A stretch of DNA of 64,000 nucleotides from NCBI RefSeq assembly GCF_003864295.1, contig NZ_BDQK01000013.1, positions 1,066,501-1,130,500 of the forward strand. Direction: 5' to 3'. The stretch comes from Aphanothece sacrum FPU1. GTDB lineage: Bacteria; Cyanobacteriota; Cyanobacteriia; Cyanobacteriales; Microcystaceae. A program made the translations under genes and the position numbers. Under the pieces are notes generated by a model that was not told the DNA's origin, ran no database searches, and was given only the letters and a program-made list of their open reading frames with translations. Below are positions 26,897 to 36,449 of the stretch, one piece after another (the first letter of the stretch is position 1; the number at the start of each line of letters is the position of its first letter).

Positions 26897-29531
26897 GACT
26901 GTGAGGAGTCACAGAGGGTAATTGAGCCGTCAACACTACTTTACCATTTGCGTCCACGATCCATCCTTGGGCTTCCACAATAGCATCTGCTTGTGTTGCC
27001 GAGGGCTGACGAGACTGAGGCATAGAATGGGGGGCTAATGGTTGTCCCTCCTTCGGCTCAACTTGGGGAATACTCCTGTTAGGATAACCTAATTCTGTTA
27101 ATCCGGGGGAGTTTGGGATAAATTCATTGGGGTTAGGAGGAAGTCCACCCCGTCCCGTAATGGTAAACTCTCCTTTAGTAAAAGTTCCGCCAGGACTACA
27201 GGTCTGAGTGACTAAATTTTTCGGATCGACTAAAGTAGTAGGTAGTTTAGCCAGACTTCTTTGGGGATCAACATCAGGCCGGTTAATACCAATAGTTCCC
27301 ACTTGTCCAAATTGGGAACTAGCCGTAATATCGCTTAAAGGAGTCAATTGTCGTCGTTCAGCAATACCAAACACTCCAGCGGCCGTGATACGAATATTGC
27401 CCCCATTTCCAGCAAAAGCATTAGCCACAATATCACTATTTTCATTAGGAACCGCCACAATAAACTGGGCCATAATATCAATGTTACCGCCATTTCCGCC
27501 CCCTCCTTGAGTTCCGGCAGTAGTAGAAATCTGACTATGGTGTCGTAAGATCAAAAATTGTTTGGCCATGATGGCAATGTTACCTCCTTCCCCTGATGCG
27601 GTTTCGGCAGTCAGTTCACTATTATTGTCTAACAGGATATTATCAGCCCAAATATTGATGTTTCCGCCATTACCTAAGCCAAAACTACTGACTGTTACCT
27701 GAGAGTTATTATTGAGACTTAATTGCTTAGTTTCCAGACTTAAACTACCTGCATTGCCTGACCATTGATTAGTGCTGACCAAATTGGGGTTAATCTTTAA
27801 ATCAGCTAGTCTGGTGTTAGTTATGGGCTGACTGGTAGCAGTAAGTTGACTATTATTATCTAAGGAAATTAAAGGAGCTTTAATCAATAAATTACCCCCT
27901 TGACCAAATCCTGTACTGGTAACAGAAACTTCTGAGAGGTCATTTAGAGTTAATTGTTCGGCTTCTATATTTAAATTTCCGGCATTTCCTGTCCCTTCAC
28001 TTGATGCGGTAATTATCCCTTTATTATTAAGAAAAATAGAACCAGCTTGAATGTCTACGTTTCCCGCATTCCCTTGACCTAAACTACTGGCCGAAATAAT
28101 ACCCCCATTAATGACGGTTAGTTGACCCGTCTTAATGCTCAAACTACCTCCAGGAGCAACCCCTGTCAGTTGTCGGTCTTGAAATCCCGATTCAGCAGTA
28201 ATGCGACTGGGAACTCTCAGTTGTCTGTTCTGGACAATACCACTACCACTAACTGCTATTGATTCAGCCGCATTAATTCTAACCGTTCCTCCACGACCAG
28301 TACCAAGGGAAAAAGCTTCGATTTGTCCCCCATCTTGCAGACTTAACCTTTGAGTATTGACAAGAACCTCTCCACCATTACCAGAACTTACTGTATTCGT
28401 TGCCAATAAACTCGGAGTAGAAAACCCTGTACCAATTAACTCAATAGAGTCTGAGGCATTGATTTCCACTGTTCCTCCTGCTCCTTCTCCTCCACTTCCT
28501 GCTGATATTACTGCTCCATCTCGAAGGATTAACTTTGGAGTATTGACAATAATATTGCCCCCCTCCCCCGTTGCATCCGAATCTACTTCTGCTGATAAAC
28601 TACTCACAAAGCTTGATGTTCGACTGCCAATAATTTCCACAGATTCTAACCCATTTACAATTAAATCCCCTGCCGCTCTTTCTCCTTCAGTTGTACTAAT
28701 AATGTCGGCTTGATTCAAGGTTATCTTATTACCCTGTAACTGAATGACTGAGTTATTGCCCGCAATGCGTGTTTCTCCCGATAAAGAAATATCCCTGAAA
28801 TTATTGACTCCCGAATACGCTAACACAAATCCAGGATTGATAAAAGTTACTTGAACCTGACTGTTAGGCCCCACACTGCCGAGTTCTACCCTTCCTTCTT
28901 TTACCTGTAGAGTTGCACCTGAAAAGGAAATATTACCACCCACTAAGGCAAAAGTACTGTTAATATTTAGTTGAAGATTTGTGGCATTATTAACAATAGA
29001 TCCGGGATTCCCTCCAAATTGTAACCCCACTGGCACACTCATGGTTAATAGGGGTGTGTTTTGGGTATTAGTTACACTAAATTGGGAACCATCAGCAAAC
29101 TTTAAACTATCTGCCGTACTAGCTAGAAATGATCCGCCAATATTAATTTGGGCATTGGGGCCGAAGATAATCCCATTAGGATTAATTAAAATCAGATTCG
29201 CTAAGCCATTTGCTCGGATAAGTCCCTGAATATTAGATACAGAGTTACCCGTAACACGACTTATAATATTTTGAGCAGTTAGAGAGTTATTAAAGAAAGC
29301 TTCCTGATTAGCAGGGACAGAAAACTCACTAAAACTGTGGAATAAATTATTTCCTGCTTGCACTCCACCAATAATAACCAACTGATTATTATTGGGGATT
29401 ATCTGAGTTGGTAGGGTTCCATCACTAGTAACTTGAGCTAAAACTAAAGGAGTTGCTATGATGTCACCAACAATTAAGGTACTCAGCAATAGATATAAAC
29501 ATTTTAAGGTCTTGTCATCATGAGCTTTCAT
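26796..29531 (-). CDS. TpsA exoprotein, filamentous haemagglutinin N-terminal domain
   Basis: A 911-residue secreted beta-helix protein. A signal peptide (residues about 8-33) precedes the TPS domain (QIIPNNNQLVI, FHSFSEFSVPANQEAFF, LILINPNGIIFGPNAQINIG). The NPNGI motif is the secretion hallmark. The rest is a long right-handed beta-helix of GGNI/GGNV-type repeats. The conserved end pattern KVVLTAQLPSVTPHS...PTC is followed by about 24 extra residues overlapping tpsB by 101 bp, suggesting the original stop was lost. It is exported by the TpsB at 25130 and is likely surface-exposed or shed. The start is the ATG at 29531. Confidence 0.9.
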   Translation of the reverse strand: MKAHDDKTLKCLYLLLSTLIVGDIIATPLVLAQVTSDGTLPTQIIPNNNQLVIIGGVQAGNNLFHSFSEFSVPANQEAFFNNSLTAQNIISRVTGNSVSNIQGLIRANGLANLILINPNGIIFGPNAQINIGGSFLASTADSLKFADGSQFSVTNTQNTPLLTMSVPVGLQFGGNPGSIVNNATNLQLNINSTFALVGGNISFSGATLQVKEGRVELGSVGPNSQVQVTFINPGFVLAYSGVNNFRDISLSGETRIAGNNSVIQLQGNKITLNQADIISTTEGERAAGDLIVNGLESVEIIGSRTSSFVSSLSAEVDSDATGEGGNIIVNTPKLILRDGAVISAGSGGEGAGGTVEINASDSIELIGTGFSTPSLLATNTVSSGNGGEVLVNTQRLSLQDGGQIEAFSLGTGRGGTVRINAAESIAVSGSGIVQNRQLRVPSRITAESGFQDRQLTGVAPGGSLSIKTGQLTVINGGIISASSLGQGNAGNVDIQAGSIFLNNKGIITASSEGTGNAGNLNIEAEQLTLNDLSEVSVTSTGFGQGGNLLIKAPLISLDNNSQLTATSQPITNTRLADLKINPNLVSTNQWSGNAGSLSLETKQLSLNNNSQVTVSSFGLGNGGNINIWADNILLDNNSELTAETASGEGGNIAIMAKQFLILRHHSQISTTAGTQGGGGNGGNIDIMAQFIVAVPNENSDIVANAFAGNGGNIRITAAGVFGIAERRQLTPLSDITASSQFGQVGTIGINRPDVDPQRSLAKLPTTLVDPKNLVTQTCSPGGTFTKGEFTITGRGGLPPNPNEFIPNSPGLTELGYPNRSIPQVEPKEGQPLAPHSMPQSRQPSATQADAIVEAQGWIVDANGKVVLTAQLPSVTPHSHGFMAPTCYDWSTSSLSLDTLPNHAPNRGSLVH

Positions 29532-29642
29532 CAAGATTTAGCGAGCTATTGACTAAATTTAGTCTGAGTTAACAACTTATTTGACCTGATTATACTCCGA
29601 ATTTCCAGCTATGCTAACATCGTTAGGATTTTTATATGTTAC

Positions 29643-29861
29643 TTAACACCAACCCTTCGGACATATTTTATTTCCTTGGGAGGGAGCATCTTGACTGGGT
29701 CTAATATTTTTCGGTGCTTTATTGACAGTATTTTTTTCAGATTTTTCAACTCTATTTTCTTGAGTAGTTTTGCTAGGAGCAACACCAGCGAAGGCAGAAA
29801 CATTAAGACCAAGAGTTAAAGTAACAGTGATGGCAGCAGCGACAATTTTAGTGGATTTCAT
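29643..29861 (-). CDS. small secreted protein
   Basis: A 72-residue protein with a clear signal peptide (KIVAAAITVTLTLGLNVSAFA, cleaved near AFA-GV) and a short, polar, Lys/Asn-rich mature part ending NKICPKGWC with two cysteines. The start is supported by AAGGAG 9 bp upstream on the minus strand. No family recognised. It precedes tpsA in the same direction with a 111-bp gap and may be a separate transcript. Confidence 0.7.
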   Translation of the reverse strand: MKSTKIVAAAITVTLTLGLNVSAFAGVAPSKTTQENRVEKSEKNTVNKAPKNIRPSQDAPSQGNKICPKGWC

Positions 29862-30300
29862 GGTTTTGTCTCCTTGTTGGGTGCTTAAAATTGAAAGTCA
29901 TTGTGATGAATGTAAGAGGAAATTGTGATTTAAATCATTGCTTTTTATGCTTGATTTATTTCGTCTTTTTGTTCCTCTCTACATTTACATAATAAGCTGC
30001 TATACAAGGAGAAGACTATGGGATAAATGCGTGACTTAGAAGAAAAAAAGTTTTTTTATTCTCTGTAGAAAATACGGGAATTAGGTAATTTTATCTTGCG
30101 ATTAGATAAGCTAGACATATCATCTATTATTGATCTCAGATGTTTAGTGAGATGACGGACTAAAAAAATGATCAGAAAAAATTTGCTGATTATAGAGGAA
30201 ATACGGATATTTACAATGAGTTAATCAATAACCTATTGATTAACTCATAAAGGGATTATTAATGACTGATTAACTGCCTCAAATGCTGATAGATTGAAAG
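29862..30300. other. intergenic region with a 15-bp perfect inverted repeat
   Basis: No gene seen. The main structure is ATGAGTTAATCAATA (30216-30230) and its exact complement (30234-30248) around the loop ACC. The promoter of the small secreted-protein gene should lie in the first 150 bp. Confidence 0.5.
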
Positions 30301-30318
30301 GTGCAGCGACAAAAGCAA

Positions 30319-30336
30319 AGCCCGCCTGCGCGGGCT
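30319..30336. repeat. GC-rich hairpin upstream of tnpB
   Basis: AGCCCGC (30319-30325) and GCGGGCT (30330-30336) pair around a CTGC loop in otherwise AT-rich DNA. It may be part of the left end of the IS605-type element or an independent cyanobacterial repeat. Confidence 0.5.
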
Positions 30337-30387
30337 GAATTATTTATATAATAACTAGATAATTTGGCGTATTAGCTTGCCCTGCGA

Positions 30388-30431
30388 GAAGCCCCGCACC
30401 GTACCGCTTCGGTCGGTGTCGGGATGAGGGC
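30388..30431 (+). repeat. IS605-type right-end-like scaffold (possible remnant element)
   Basis: GAAGCCCCGCACCGTACCGC followed by TTCGGTCGGTGTCGGGATGA resembles the conserved hairpin and GTCGGGAGGATGTCAC tail found after the tnpB stop at 31788-31839. It looks like the structured end of a second, lost element upstream of the present one. Confidence 0.4.
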
Positions 30432-30535
30432 AGGGGCCGAGATTGACAACAAAGCTTGTGATTATTGTACATGATTTCTTTCTAGGGATTGACAATTATC
30501 CCCTAAGTATTTTATAATATGGAAAATGTGTTCAG

Positions 30536-31822
30536 TTGATAAAAGTGTTAAACCTTAACTACGCTTATCGAATTTATCCTGATGCCAGTCAAGAGAAAGA
30601 ATTGCTTGAATGGCTAGAAATTTGTCGAGGTGTTTATAATTACGCCTTGGCAGAAAGAAAAGAATGGATAAATTCTCGTAAATGTCAGGTTAACGCTTGT
30701 AGTCTTCATTCTGAATATATCATACCTGCTCACCAGCCCTTTCCCGACTATTATAAACAGAAAAAAGCCTTAACAATAGCTAAAAAACAATATCCAGAAC
30801 TTAAACGAGTTCAATCTCAGGTATTGCAAGAGGTTATGGGTCGTTTGGATAAAGCGTTTAACTTTTTCTGGAAACGAAGTTTTGGTTTTCCTCGTTTTAA
30901 GAAATATGGTCAGTTTCGCTCAATTAATTTTCCTCAATTCACGGAAAATCCGATAACAGGGTATCAATTAAAACTCCCAAAAATAGGGGATGTTCTAATT
31001 AATCTACACCGCCCTATTCCTGATGGATTTATCGTTAAACAAGTTCAGATAGTTAAAAAAGCTTCTGGTTGGTATGCTGTCATTTGTATTCAATCAGATG
31101 TCAAAATACCTTCTGCAAAGCCTCAAGGAAAATCTTTGGGTATTGATTTGGGGCTGGAGAAATTTATTGCCACATCTCTTGGGGAACTGATTGCTAGACC
31201 CAAGTTTTTTGTCGAACTTCAAAGTAAGCTTAAATGGCTACAACGAAAACTAGCCAAAAAACAAAAAGGGTCTAAAAATCGACTTAAAGCTATTCAAAAA
31301 GTAGCTAGACTTCATGAACATATTTACAACACTCGTAAAAACTTTCATTATCAAGTAGCTCATCATCTTTGTGACCAATCGAACATAATCTTTGCTGAGG
31401 ATTTAAACTTAAAAGCCATGTCTAGAGGGATGCTATGCAAGCATACTCTTGATGCGGGTTTTGGTGTTTTTTTGGAATCATTGAAGCACGTTGCTTGGAA
31501 ACGAGATGTTTATTTTGAGAAAGTTGACGCTAATTTTACCAGTCAAATATGTCCCAATTGTAGCGTAGTAACTGGTAAAAAAGAACTGTCTCAACGAGTA
31601 CATGATTGTTCTCATTGTGGTTTTTTAACCGATAGGGATGTTGCTTCAGCTATGGTTGTTGAGCAACGTGGACTTGCAGCCCTCGGACTGGGGGTCAAGC
31701 TGCCTGTGGAGGAAGATGTCATCGGGGATATCCCTAAAAAGGTATCTAGAGCGTCCCGTAAAAGCCCCGAAAGCCTCATAGTGATATGGGGAAGCCCGCG
31801 CTATACTGCTCTTAGCAGTTAG
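30536..31822 (+). CDS. tnpB: TnpB RNA-guided nuclease (IS200/IS605, IS1341-type)
   Basis: A 428-residue TnpB. The RuvC triad is intact: D204 in LGIDLGLEKF, E288 in IIFAEDLNLKAM and D368 in TDRDVASAM. A Zn ribbon has C339/C342 (CPNC) and C358/C361 (CSHC). The N-terminal LNYAYRIYPDASQEKEL is typical. TnpB cleaves DNA guided by an RNA from the element's right end and helps keep the element in place. Starts are TTG 30536 or GTG 30545; no in-frame ATG exists. No tnpA is present, so the element depends on a transposase elsewhere. The last 50 or so residues overlap the guide-RNA scaffold. Confidence 0.9.
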   Translation: MIKVLNLNYAYRIYPDASQEKELLEWLEICRGVYNYALAERKEWINSRKCQVNACSLHSEYIIPAHQPFPDYYKQKKALTIAKKQYPELKRVQSQVLQEVMGRLDKAFNFFWKRSFGFPRFKKYGQFRSINFPQFTENPITGYQLKLPKIGDVLINLHRPIPDGFIVKQVQIVKKASGWYAVICIQSDVKIPSAKPQGKSLGIDLGLEKFIATSLGELIARPKFFVELQSKLKWLQRKLAKKQKGSKNRLKAIQKVARLHEHIYNTRKNFHYQVAHHLCDQSNIIFAEDLNLKAMSRGMLCKHTLDAGFGVFLESLKHVAWKRDVYFEKVDANFTSQICPNCSVVTGKKELSQRVHDCSHCGFLTDRDVASAMVVEQRGLAALGLGVKLPVEEDVIGDIPKKVSRASRKSPESLIVIWGSPRYTALSS

Positions 31823-31839
31823 CGTCGGGAGGATGTCAC
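31700..31839 (+). ncRNA. candidate omega (right-end) RNA of the TnpB element
   Basis: In IS605-type elements the guide RNA spans the 3' end of tnpB and the right end, with the guide taken from flanking DNA. Here the segment ending GTCGGGAGGATGTCAC (31824-31839) has a GCTATACTGC...GCAGTTAGC hairpin and a GAAGCCCGCGC lead-in typical of cyanobacterial right ends. The predicted guide would begin at 31840 (GATTTAGGTTTG). Exact 5' end unknown. Confidence 0.5.
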
Positions 31840-31934
31840 GATTTAGGTTTGTTGGGTTTCGTGCCTCAAACGCCACTTCCTCTACTTGGGGAAACCCCAA
31901 GACCGGAGTGGTTCCCCAACCTACGATTAAATAA

Positions 31935-31951
31935 GGTGGGCATTGCCCACC
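31935..31951 (-). terminator. hairpin downstream of ndhB
   Basis: GGTGGGC and GCCCACC pair around ATT, 11 bp past the ndhB stop on the minus strand, followed by TTATTT. It may terminate ndhB. The same hairpin sequence is also a common dispersed element in cyanobacteria. Confidence 0.45.
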
Positions 31952-31961
31952 CTACTTAGGA

Positions 31962-33527
31962 TTATTGAAGGGGAAGATTTGGCGGTATTTCTCCTTGAGA
32001 GATGCGGGTATTGACAATGGCAGATTGTAAAATCGGGGTACTTGTCACCGATTCATTGGCTAAGTTAAACAGAGGATTAGACAAAATTCCTGCTAGGGAA
32101 GTAGCAATCACTGATAATACTAGACCTACTTGTAGAGGACGCATTCCAGGTAAATTCCAGCGAATTTCTGGGTAGTTTTTCACGGATTCTGACATCTCCT
32201 GGGGTTCTTTAACTACCATCATTTTCACCACCCGAATGTAGTAATAAATAGATACTACACTAGTAACTAAAGCTAAGATCACCAGTCCATAGAGTTCAGC
32301 TTGCCAACCGGCCCAAAATAGATAAATTTTCCCGAAAAAGCCAGCTAGGGGAGGAATACCCCCTAAAGACAAGAGACACAGACTTAAACCGAGGGTTAAC
32401 AGGGGATCTTTTTGATACAATCCCGCATATTCGCTAATTTGATCGGTTCCTGTGCGTAAAGCAAAGAGAATCACCCCGGTAAAGGCCCCTAAGTTCATAA
32501 ACAGGTAAATCAACAGGTAAAAGACCATGCTAGAGTAGCCAGCATCGGTTCCTGCGGTTAAACCAATCATGACAAATCCTGCTTGGCCAATAGAAGAATA
32601 AGCTAACATCCGCTTCATACTGGTTTGGGCCAAAGCTACTACGTTTCCTAAGACCATACTAAGGATAGCCAAGGCCGTAAAAATAAGGTGCCATTCTTGG
32701 GTGACAGAAGCAAAGGCCGTTACTAATAAGCGAATGGCTAAAGCAAAACCGGCCGCTTTTGAACCTACAGATAAAAAAGCTACTACAGGGGTAGGAGAAC
32801 CTTCATAAACATCAGGAGTCCATTGATGAAAGGGAACTGCAGAAATTTTAAAGGCAATTCCAGCAATGATGAAAACTAGGGCAACTGCTATACCTAAAGA
32901 TTGTCCACCATTAAGATGAGTAATATTAACCGCAATCTTGTCTAGGGTTGTTTCTCCTCCAGATAAGCCATAAAGTAAGGACATCCCATACAAGAAAATC
33001 GCCGAACTTGAGGCCCCAATTAAGAGATATTTTAAGGCCGCTTCATTAGAACGAGGATCTCGTTTCATGTATCCTGTCATTAAATAAGAGGAGATACTTA
33101 ACATCTCTAGGGAAATGAAAATCATTACCAGTTCATTAGCCCCACAGAGGAACATTCCCCCTAAAGTGGCTGTTAACATAATGGCAATGAATTCAGCTAA
33201 AGAGGTTCCGGTTTGTTCCACATATCGGACTGACATGAGGATGGTAACGACGGTAGAAAGGGCAATAATACCCCGAAAAACGATACTGAGATTATCGCTA
33301 TTGAAGGCCCCTAAAAACCCTACAGGGTTAGGGAGATCCCAGGTCAGACAAAGGGCGACAATAGAACTTAGTAACCCCGCGATCGCCGCATAGGGTATCC
33401 AAGTTTTAGAACTGCGTCCAACGATTAGATCACCGATCAGAATGATCATCAGGGTAATAATGACAATTCCTTCGGGAACAATTGTTCCTGCATTGAGTTG
33501 ACTTGCTATAGTAGCCGAAAAATCCAT
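31962..33527 (-). CDS. ndhB: NAD(P)H-quinone oxidoreductase subunit 2 (NDH-1)
   Basis: A 521-residue thylakoid NDH-1 membrane subunit, a proton-pumping antiporter-like protein shared by the respiratory, cyclic-electron-flow and CO2-uptake complexes. It has about 14 hydrophobic helices. Marks: [61 protein letters not shown], and [16 protein letters not shown]. The ATG at 33527 (MDFSATIAS) fits the family start; the frame extends 35 codons upstream without conservation. It is divergent from hisA and stands alone, as usual in cyanobacteria. Confidence 0.96.
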   Translation of the reverse strand: MDFSATIASQLNAGTIVPEGIVIITLMIILIGDLIVGRSSKTWIPYAAIAGLLSSIVALCLTWDLPNPVGFLGAFNSDNLSIVFRGIIALSTVVTILMSVRYVEQTGTSLAEFIAIMLTATLGGMFLCGANELVMIFISLEMLSISSYLMTGYMKRDPRSNEAALKYLLIGASSSAIFLYGMSLLYGLSGGETTLDKIAVNITHLNGGQSLGIAVALVFIIAGIAFKISAVPFHQWTPDVYEGSPTPVVAFLSVGSKAAGFALAIRLLVTAFASVTQEWHLIFTALAILSMVLGNVVALAQTSMKRMLAYSSIGQAGFVMIGLTAGTDAGYSSMVFYLLIYLFMNLGAFTGVILFALRTGTDQISEYAGLYQKDPLLTLGLSLCLLSLGGIPPLAGFFGKIYLFWAGWQAELYGLVILALVTSVVSIYYYIRVVKMMVVKEPQEMSESVKNYPEIRWNLPGMRPLQVGLVLSVIATSLAGILSNPLFNLANESVTSTPILQSAIVNTRISQGEIPPNLPLQ

Positions 33528-33803
33528 AGAGTTATCAAACAGCTTGTTGAGAAAAAAGCACTTAATCTTTAAGCGTAAGGCATAGCATCCGATTTTAAGC
33601 GGTATGCTTCCTTCTGAATGATAAATGACCACAGCAATATTAGGCTAATTTTTAAGGTGGCGATCGCCAATTAATTAATAAATATTTAACGGTAAAGTTT
33701 CTGCAAATATATTTACAGTTTCTTTCTGAATAATTATCAATATACATTTACTAATCTAAAATATATCTATAATGGGAGGAGTGAATTCCAAGAATCAATA
33801 ACA

Positions 33804-34577
33804 ATGGATGTTATCCCCGCGATCGACCTTCTTGACGGACGCTGTGTACGTCTCTATCAAGGAGATTACCAACAATCCCAAGTTTATAATGAGAACCCTG
33901 TCGAAGTGGCCCGACAATGGGCCGCCGAAGGCGCAACCCGCTTACATCTGGTGGATCTTGATGGAGCAAAACAAGGGAAACCAGTCAATTTAGGGACTAT
34001 TGAAGCCATTGTTAAGGCAATTTCCATTCCAGTACAAGTGGGGGGAGGATTACGCGATCGCCCTAGTGTGGCTGAGTTATTTAATTTAGGGGTAGAACGG
34101 GCTATTTTAGGAACCGTAGCCGTCGAAAATCCTTCTTTAGTTGAAGAACTGTGTCGTGCCTTCCCTGGACAAATCGCTGTGGGAATTGATGCTCGTAACG
34201 GAAAAGTGGCCACTAGAGGTTGGTTAGAAACTTCTGAAGTCTTAGCAACAAGTTTAGCTCAAGAAATGGCTAAATTAGGTGTAGCGGCGATTATTTATAC
34301 GGATATTCATCGAGATGGCACTTTAAGCGGGCCAAACCATGAAGCATTAAGGGAATTAGCCAATCATCTTAGTATCCCCATTATTGCCTCAGGTGGAGTT
34401 AGTTCCTTAACCGACTTATTAGGGTTACTCGCTTTAGAACCTTTGGGAGTAACTGGGGTCATTGTCGGAAAAGCTTTATATACGGGAGACGTTAATCTAT
34501 CAGAAGCTTTACGCGCTATCGGGCCAGGCCGTTGGCAAGATATTCCTCCTGATTTGGGAACCTCAGCTTTAGCTTGA
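33804..34577 (+). CDS. hisA: phosphoribosylformimino-5-aminoimidazole carboxamide ribotide isomerase
   Basis: A 257-residue (beta/alpha)8 enzyme of histidine synthesis that isomerises ProFAR to PRFAR. Catalytic Asp8 lies in [19 protein letters not shown] and the second Asp in [15 protein letters not shown]; phosphate-binding loops are VQVGGGLRD and IIASGGVSS. Length is standard. A 9-bp stem (34603-34611/34621-34629) follows 25 bp after the stop, with no U-run. No other his genes are nearby, as is usual in cyanobacteria. Confidence 0.96.
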   Translation: MDVIPAIDLLDGRCVRLYQGDYQQSQVYNENPVEVARQWAAEGATRLHLVDLDGAKQGKPVNLGTIEAIVKAISIPVQVGGGLRDRPSVAELFNLGVERAILGTVAVENPSLVEELCRAFPGQIAVGIDARNGKVATRGWLETSEVLATSLAQEMAKLGVAAIIYTDIHRDGTLSGPNHEALRELANHLSIPIIASGGVSSLTDLLGLLALEPLGVTGVIVGKALYTGDVNLSEALRAIGPGRWQDIPPDLGTSALA

Positions 34578-34654
34578 ACTACACCTACTTTAACAATTGA
34601 TCATGGATAATGAATAGTTAATTATCCATTGAATCGAATTTGTTCAATAGAAAA

Positions 34655-36223
34655 ATGCAAACTCTCTCTAAACCCGATCCCATTTATCTCGAAATATTCA
34701 AAAATCTCTATCAGTTTATTGCGGAACAAATGGGGATTACTCTACAAAATACAGCATCTTCTGTTAATATCAAAGAACGGCTTGATTTTTCCTGTGCTAT
34801 TTTCGATCAACAAGGATTATTAGTAGCTAATGCACCCCATATTCCTGTACATTTAGGGAGTATGAGTGAAAGTATTAAAAGTTTAATTCAAGATAAAGGT
34901 AATCTATTAAAATCTGGAGATGTTTATCTCTCAAATAACCCTTATAATGGCGGAACTCATTTACCTGATGTAACCGCTATTACTCCTGTATTTGATGATA
35001 GTAATCAGCAGATTTTATTCTATGTTGCCTCTAGAGGACATCAATCTGATATTGGGGGCATTACTCCAGGTTCGATGCCTCCTCATTCAACTTCTATTAT
35101 AGAAGAAGGTATCTTATTTGATAACTTTATTTTAGTTAATAAAGGACAATTTCAAGAAGTAACGTTAAGGGAGATTTTAGCAGATAATCCCTATCCAGCT
35201 AGAAATCCAGAGCAAAATATTGCGGATTTTCAAGCTCAAATTGCTGCCAATGAAAAAGGACTCCAAGAACTTCATAAAATGGTTTCAAATTATGGATTAG
35301 AAACTGTTCAAGCTTATATGAAGTTTGTTCAAGATAATGCTGAAGAATCTGTCAAAAAAGCAATTGATGTGTTAAGCAATGGCTCATTTATTTATGAGTT
35401 AGATAATGGGGCAAAGATTCAAGTTAAAGTAACCATAGATGCTAATAATAGAAGTGCTATTATTGATTTTACAGGAACTTCTGAGCAACTTAATAATAAT
35501 TTTAATGCACCTAAAGCGGTGACACAAGCAGCAGTTTTATATGTGTTTAGAACCTTAGTTGATGATAATATTCCTCTTAATGCTGGATGTCTTAAACCTC
35601 TCAATATTATTATTCCTGAAGGTTGTATGCTTAACCCTAAATATCCGGCCGCAGTTGTTGCTGGAAATGTAGAAACTTCTCAAGCAGTTGTTGATGCTTT
35701 ATATGGCGCATTAGGCGTTTTAGCTGCATCTCAAGGAACTATGAATAATTTTACATTTGGTAATGAAAAATATCAATATTATGAGACAATTTGTGGGGGT
35801 TCTGGTGCAGGAATTAACTTTAATGGAACTGATGCAGTTCATACTCATATGACTAATTCTCGTTTGACTGACCCCGAAGTATTAGAATTTCGGTATCCCG
35901 TATTAATAGAAGATTTTTGCATTCGTTATAATAGTGGAGGAAAGGGTCAATATTCGGGAGGAAATGGAGTTATTAGAAAAATTAAATTCTTGGAAAATAT
36001 GACCGCTAATATTCTTTCTAATCATCGTTTAATTTCGACTTTTGGGTTAGCAGGAGGTGAACCAGGGAAAGTTGGTAAAAATTGGGTAAAACGTCATGAT
36101 GGAACTGAGGAAATTTTAAGCAGTACGGATACAGTTGAAATGAATCATGAAGATACTTTTATTATAGAAACTCCCGGTGGTGGTGGGTTTAACAAGTTTA
36201 ACCCTGTAGGGGCATGGCATTAA
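34655..36223 (+). CDS. hyuB: hydantoinase/oxoprolinase subunit B
   Basis: A 522-residue partner of hyuA, needed for ATP-dependent opening of 5-oxoproline or hydantoin rings. Marks: SVNIKERLDFSCAIFDQQG, PHIPVHLGSMSES, VYLSNNPYNGGTHLPDVT, VASRGHQSDIGGITPGSMP, AVVAGNVETSQAVVDAL, and a C-terminal IIETPGGGGFN. The ATG at 34655 is preferred over TTG at 34640. The last codons (GAWH-stop) lie inside the left arm of repeat R3, so the repeat has supplied the gene's end. HyuA is 21 kb away, not in an operon. Confidence 0.92.
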   Translation: MQTLSKPDPIYLEIFKNLYQFIAEQMGITLQNTASSVNIKERLDFSCAIFDQQGLLVANAPHIPVHLGSMSESIKSLIQDKGNLLKSGDVYLSNNPYNGGTHLPDVTAITPVFDDSNQQILFYVASRGHQSDIGGITPGSMPPHSTSIIEEGILFDNFILVNKGQFQEVTLREILADNPYPARNPEQNIADFQAQIAANEKGLQELHKMVSNYGLETVQAYMKFVQDNAEESVKKAIDVLSNGSFIYELDNGAKIQVKVTIDANNRSAIIDFTGTSEQLNNNFNAPKAVTQAAVLYVFRTLVDDNIPLNAGCLKPLNIIIPEGCMLNPKYPAAVVAGNVETSQAVVDALYGALGVLAASQGTMNNFTFGNEKYQYYETICGGSGAGINFNGTDAVHTHMTNSRLTDPEVLEFRYPVLIEDFCIRYNSGGKGQYSGGNGVIRKIKFLENMTANILSNHRLISTFGLAGGEPGKVGKNWVKRHDGTEEILSSTDTVEMNHEDTFIIETPGGGGFNKFNPVGAWH

Positions 36224-36385
36224 CAATCTGTGAAAATTACCACAATATTAATGTTGCCATGCCCCATATTTTTGTCAATCATTGTGATTTGGGTATGGCA
36301 TTTTTTTAGAAGCATTTTATAGGCGCAATGCTTTTCCATTATCTATATAATATCATGTCAAGTCAAGGTTGTCAAGAACAAATTT
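36209..36385. repeat. repeat R3, copy G
   Basis: A perfect 11-bp inverted repeat, GGGGCATGGCA (36209-36219) and TGCCATGCCCC (36255-36265), then GTGATTTGGGTATGGCATTT and a tail CCATTATCTATATAATATCA shared exactly with copy H at 50299. The left arm overlaps the end of hyuB. Confidence 0.75.
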
Positions 36386-36449
36386 GAGTTATTATAGAAT
36401 TAGTAAAATTATTAATCCTTGCCCTATTCCTAACTGATAATCCGAAAAA

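Noticed and set aside
27208-29229. Several plus-strand ORFs of 66-118 codons within the tpsA region
   Set aside because: They are antisense shadows of the repetitive beta-helix gene; low-complexity composition and no ribosome sites.
31646-31900. Minus-strand 84-codon ORF over the tnpB 3' end
   Set aside because: It overlaps the conserved TnpB C-terminus and right-end RNA region in antisense.
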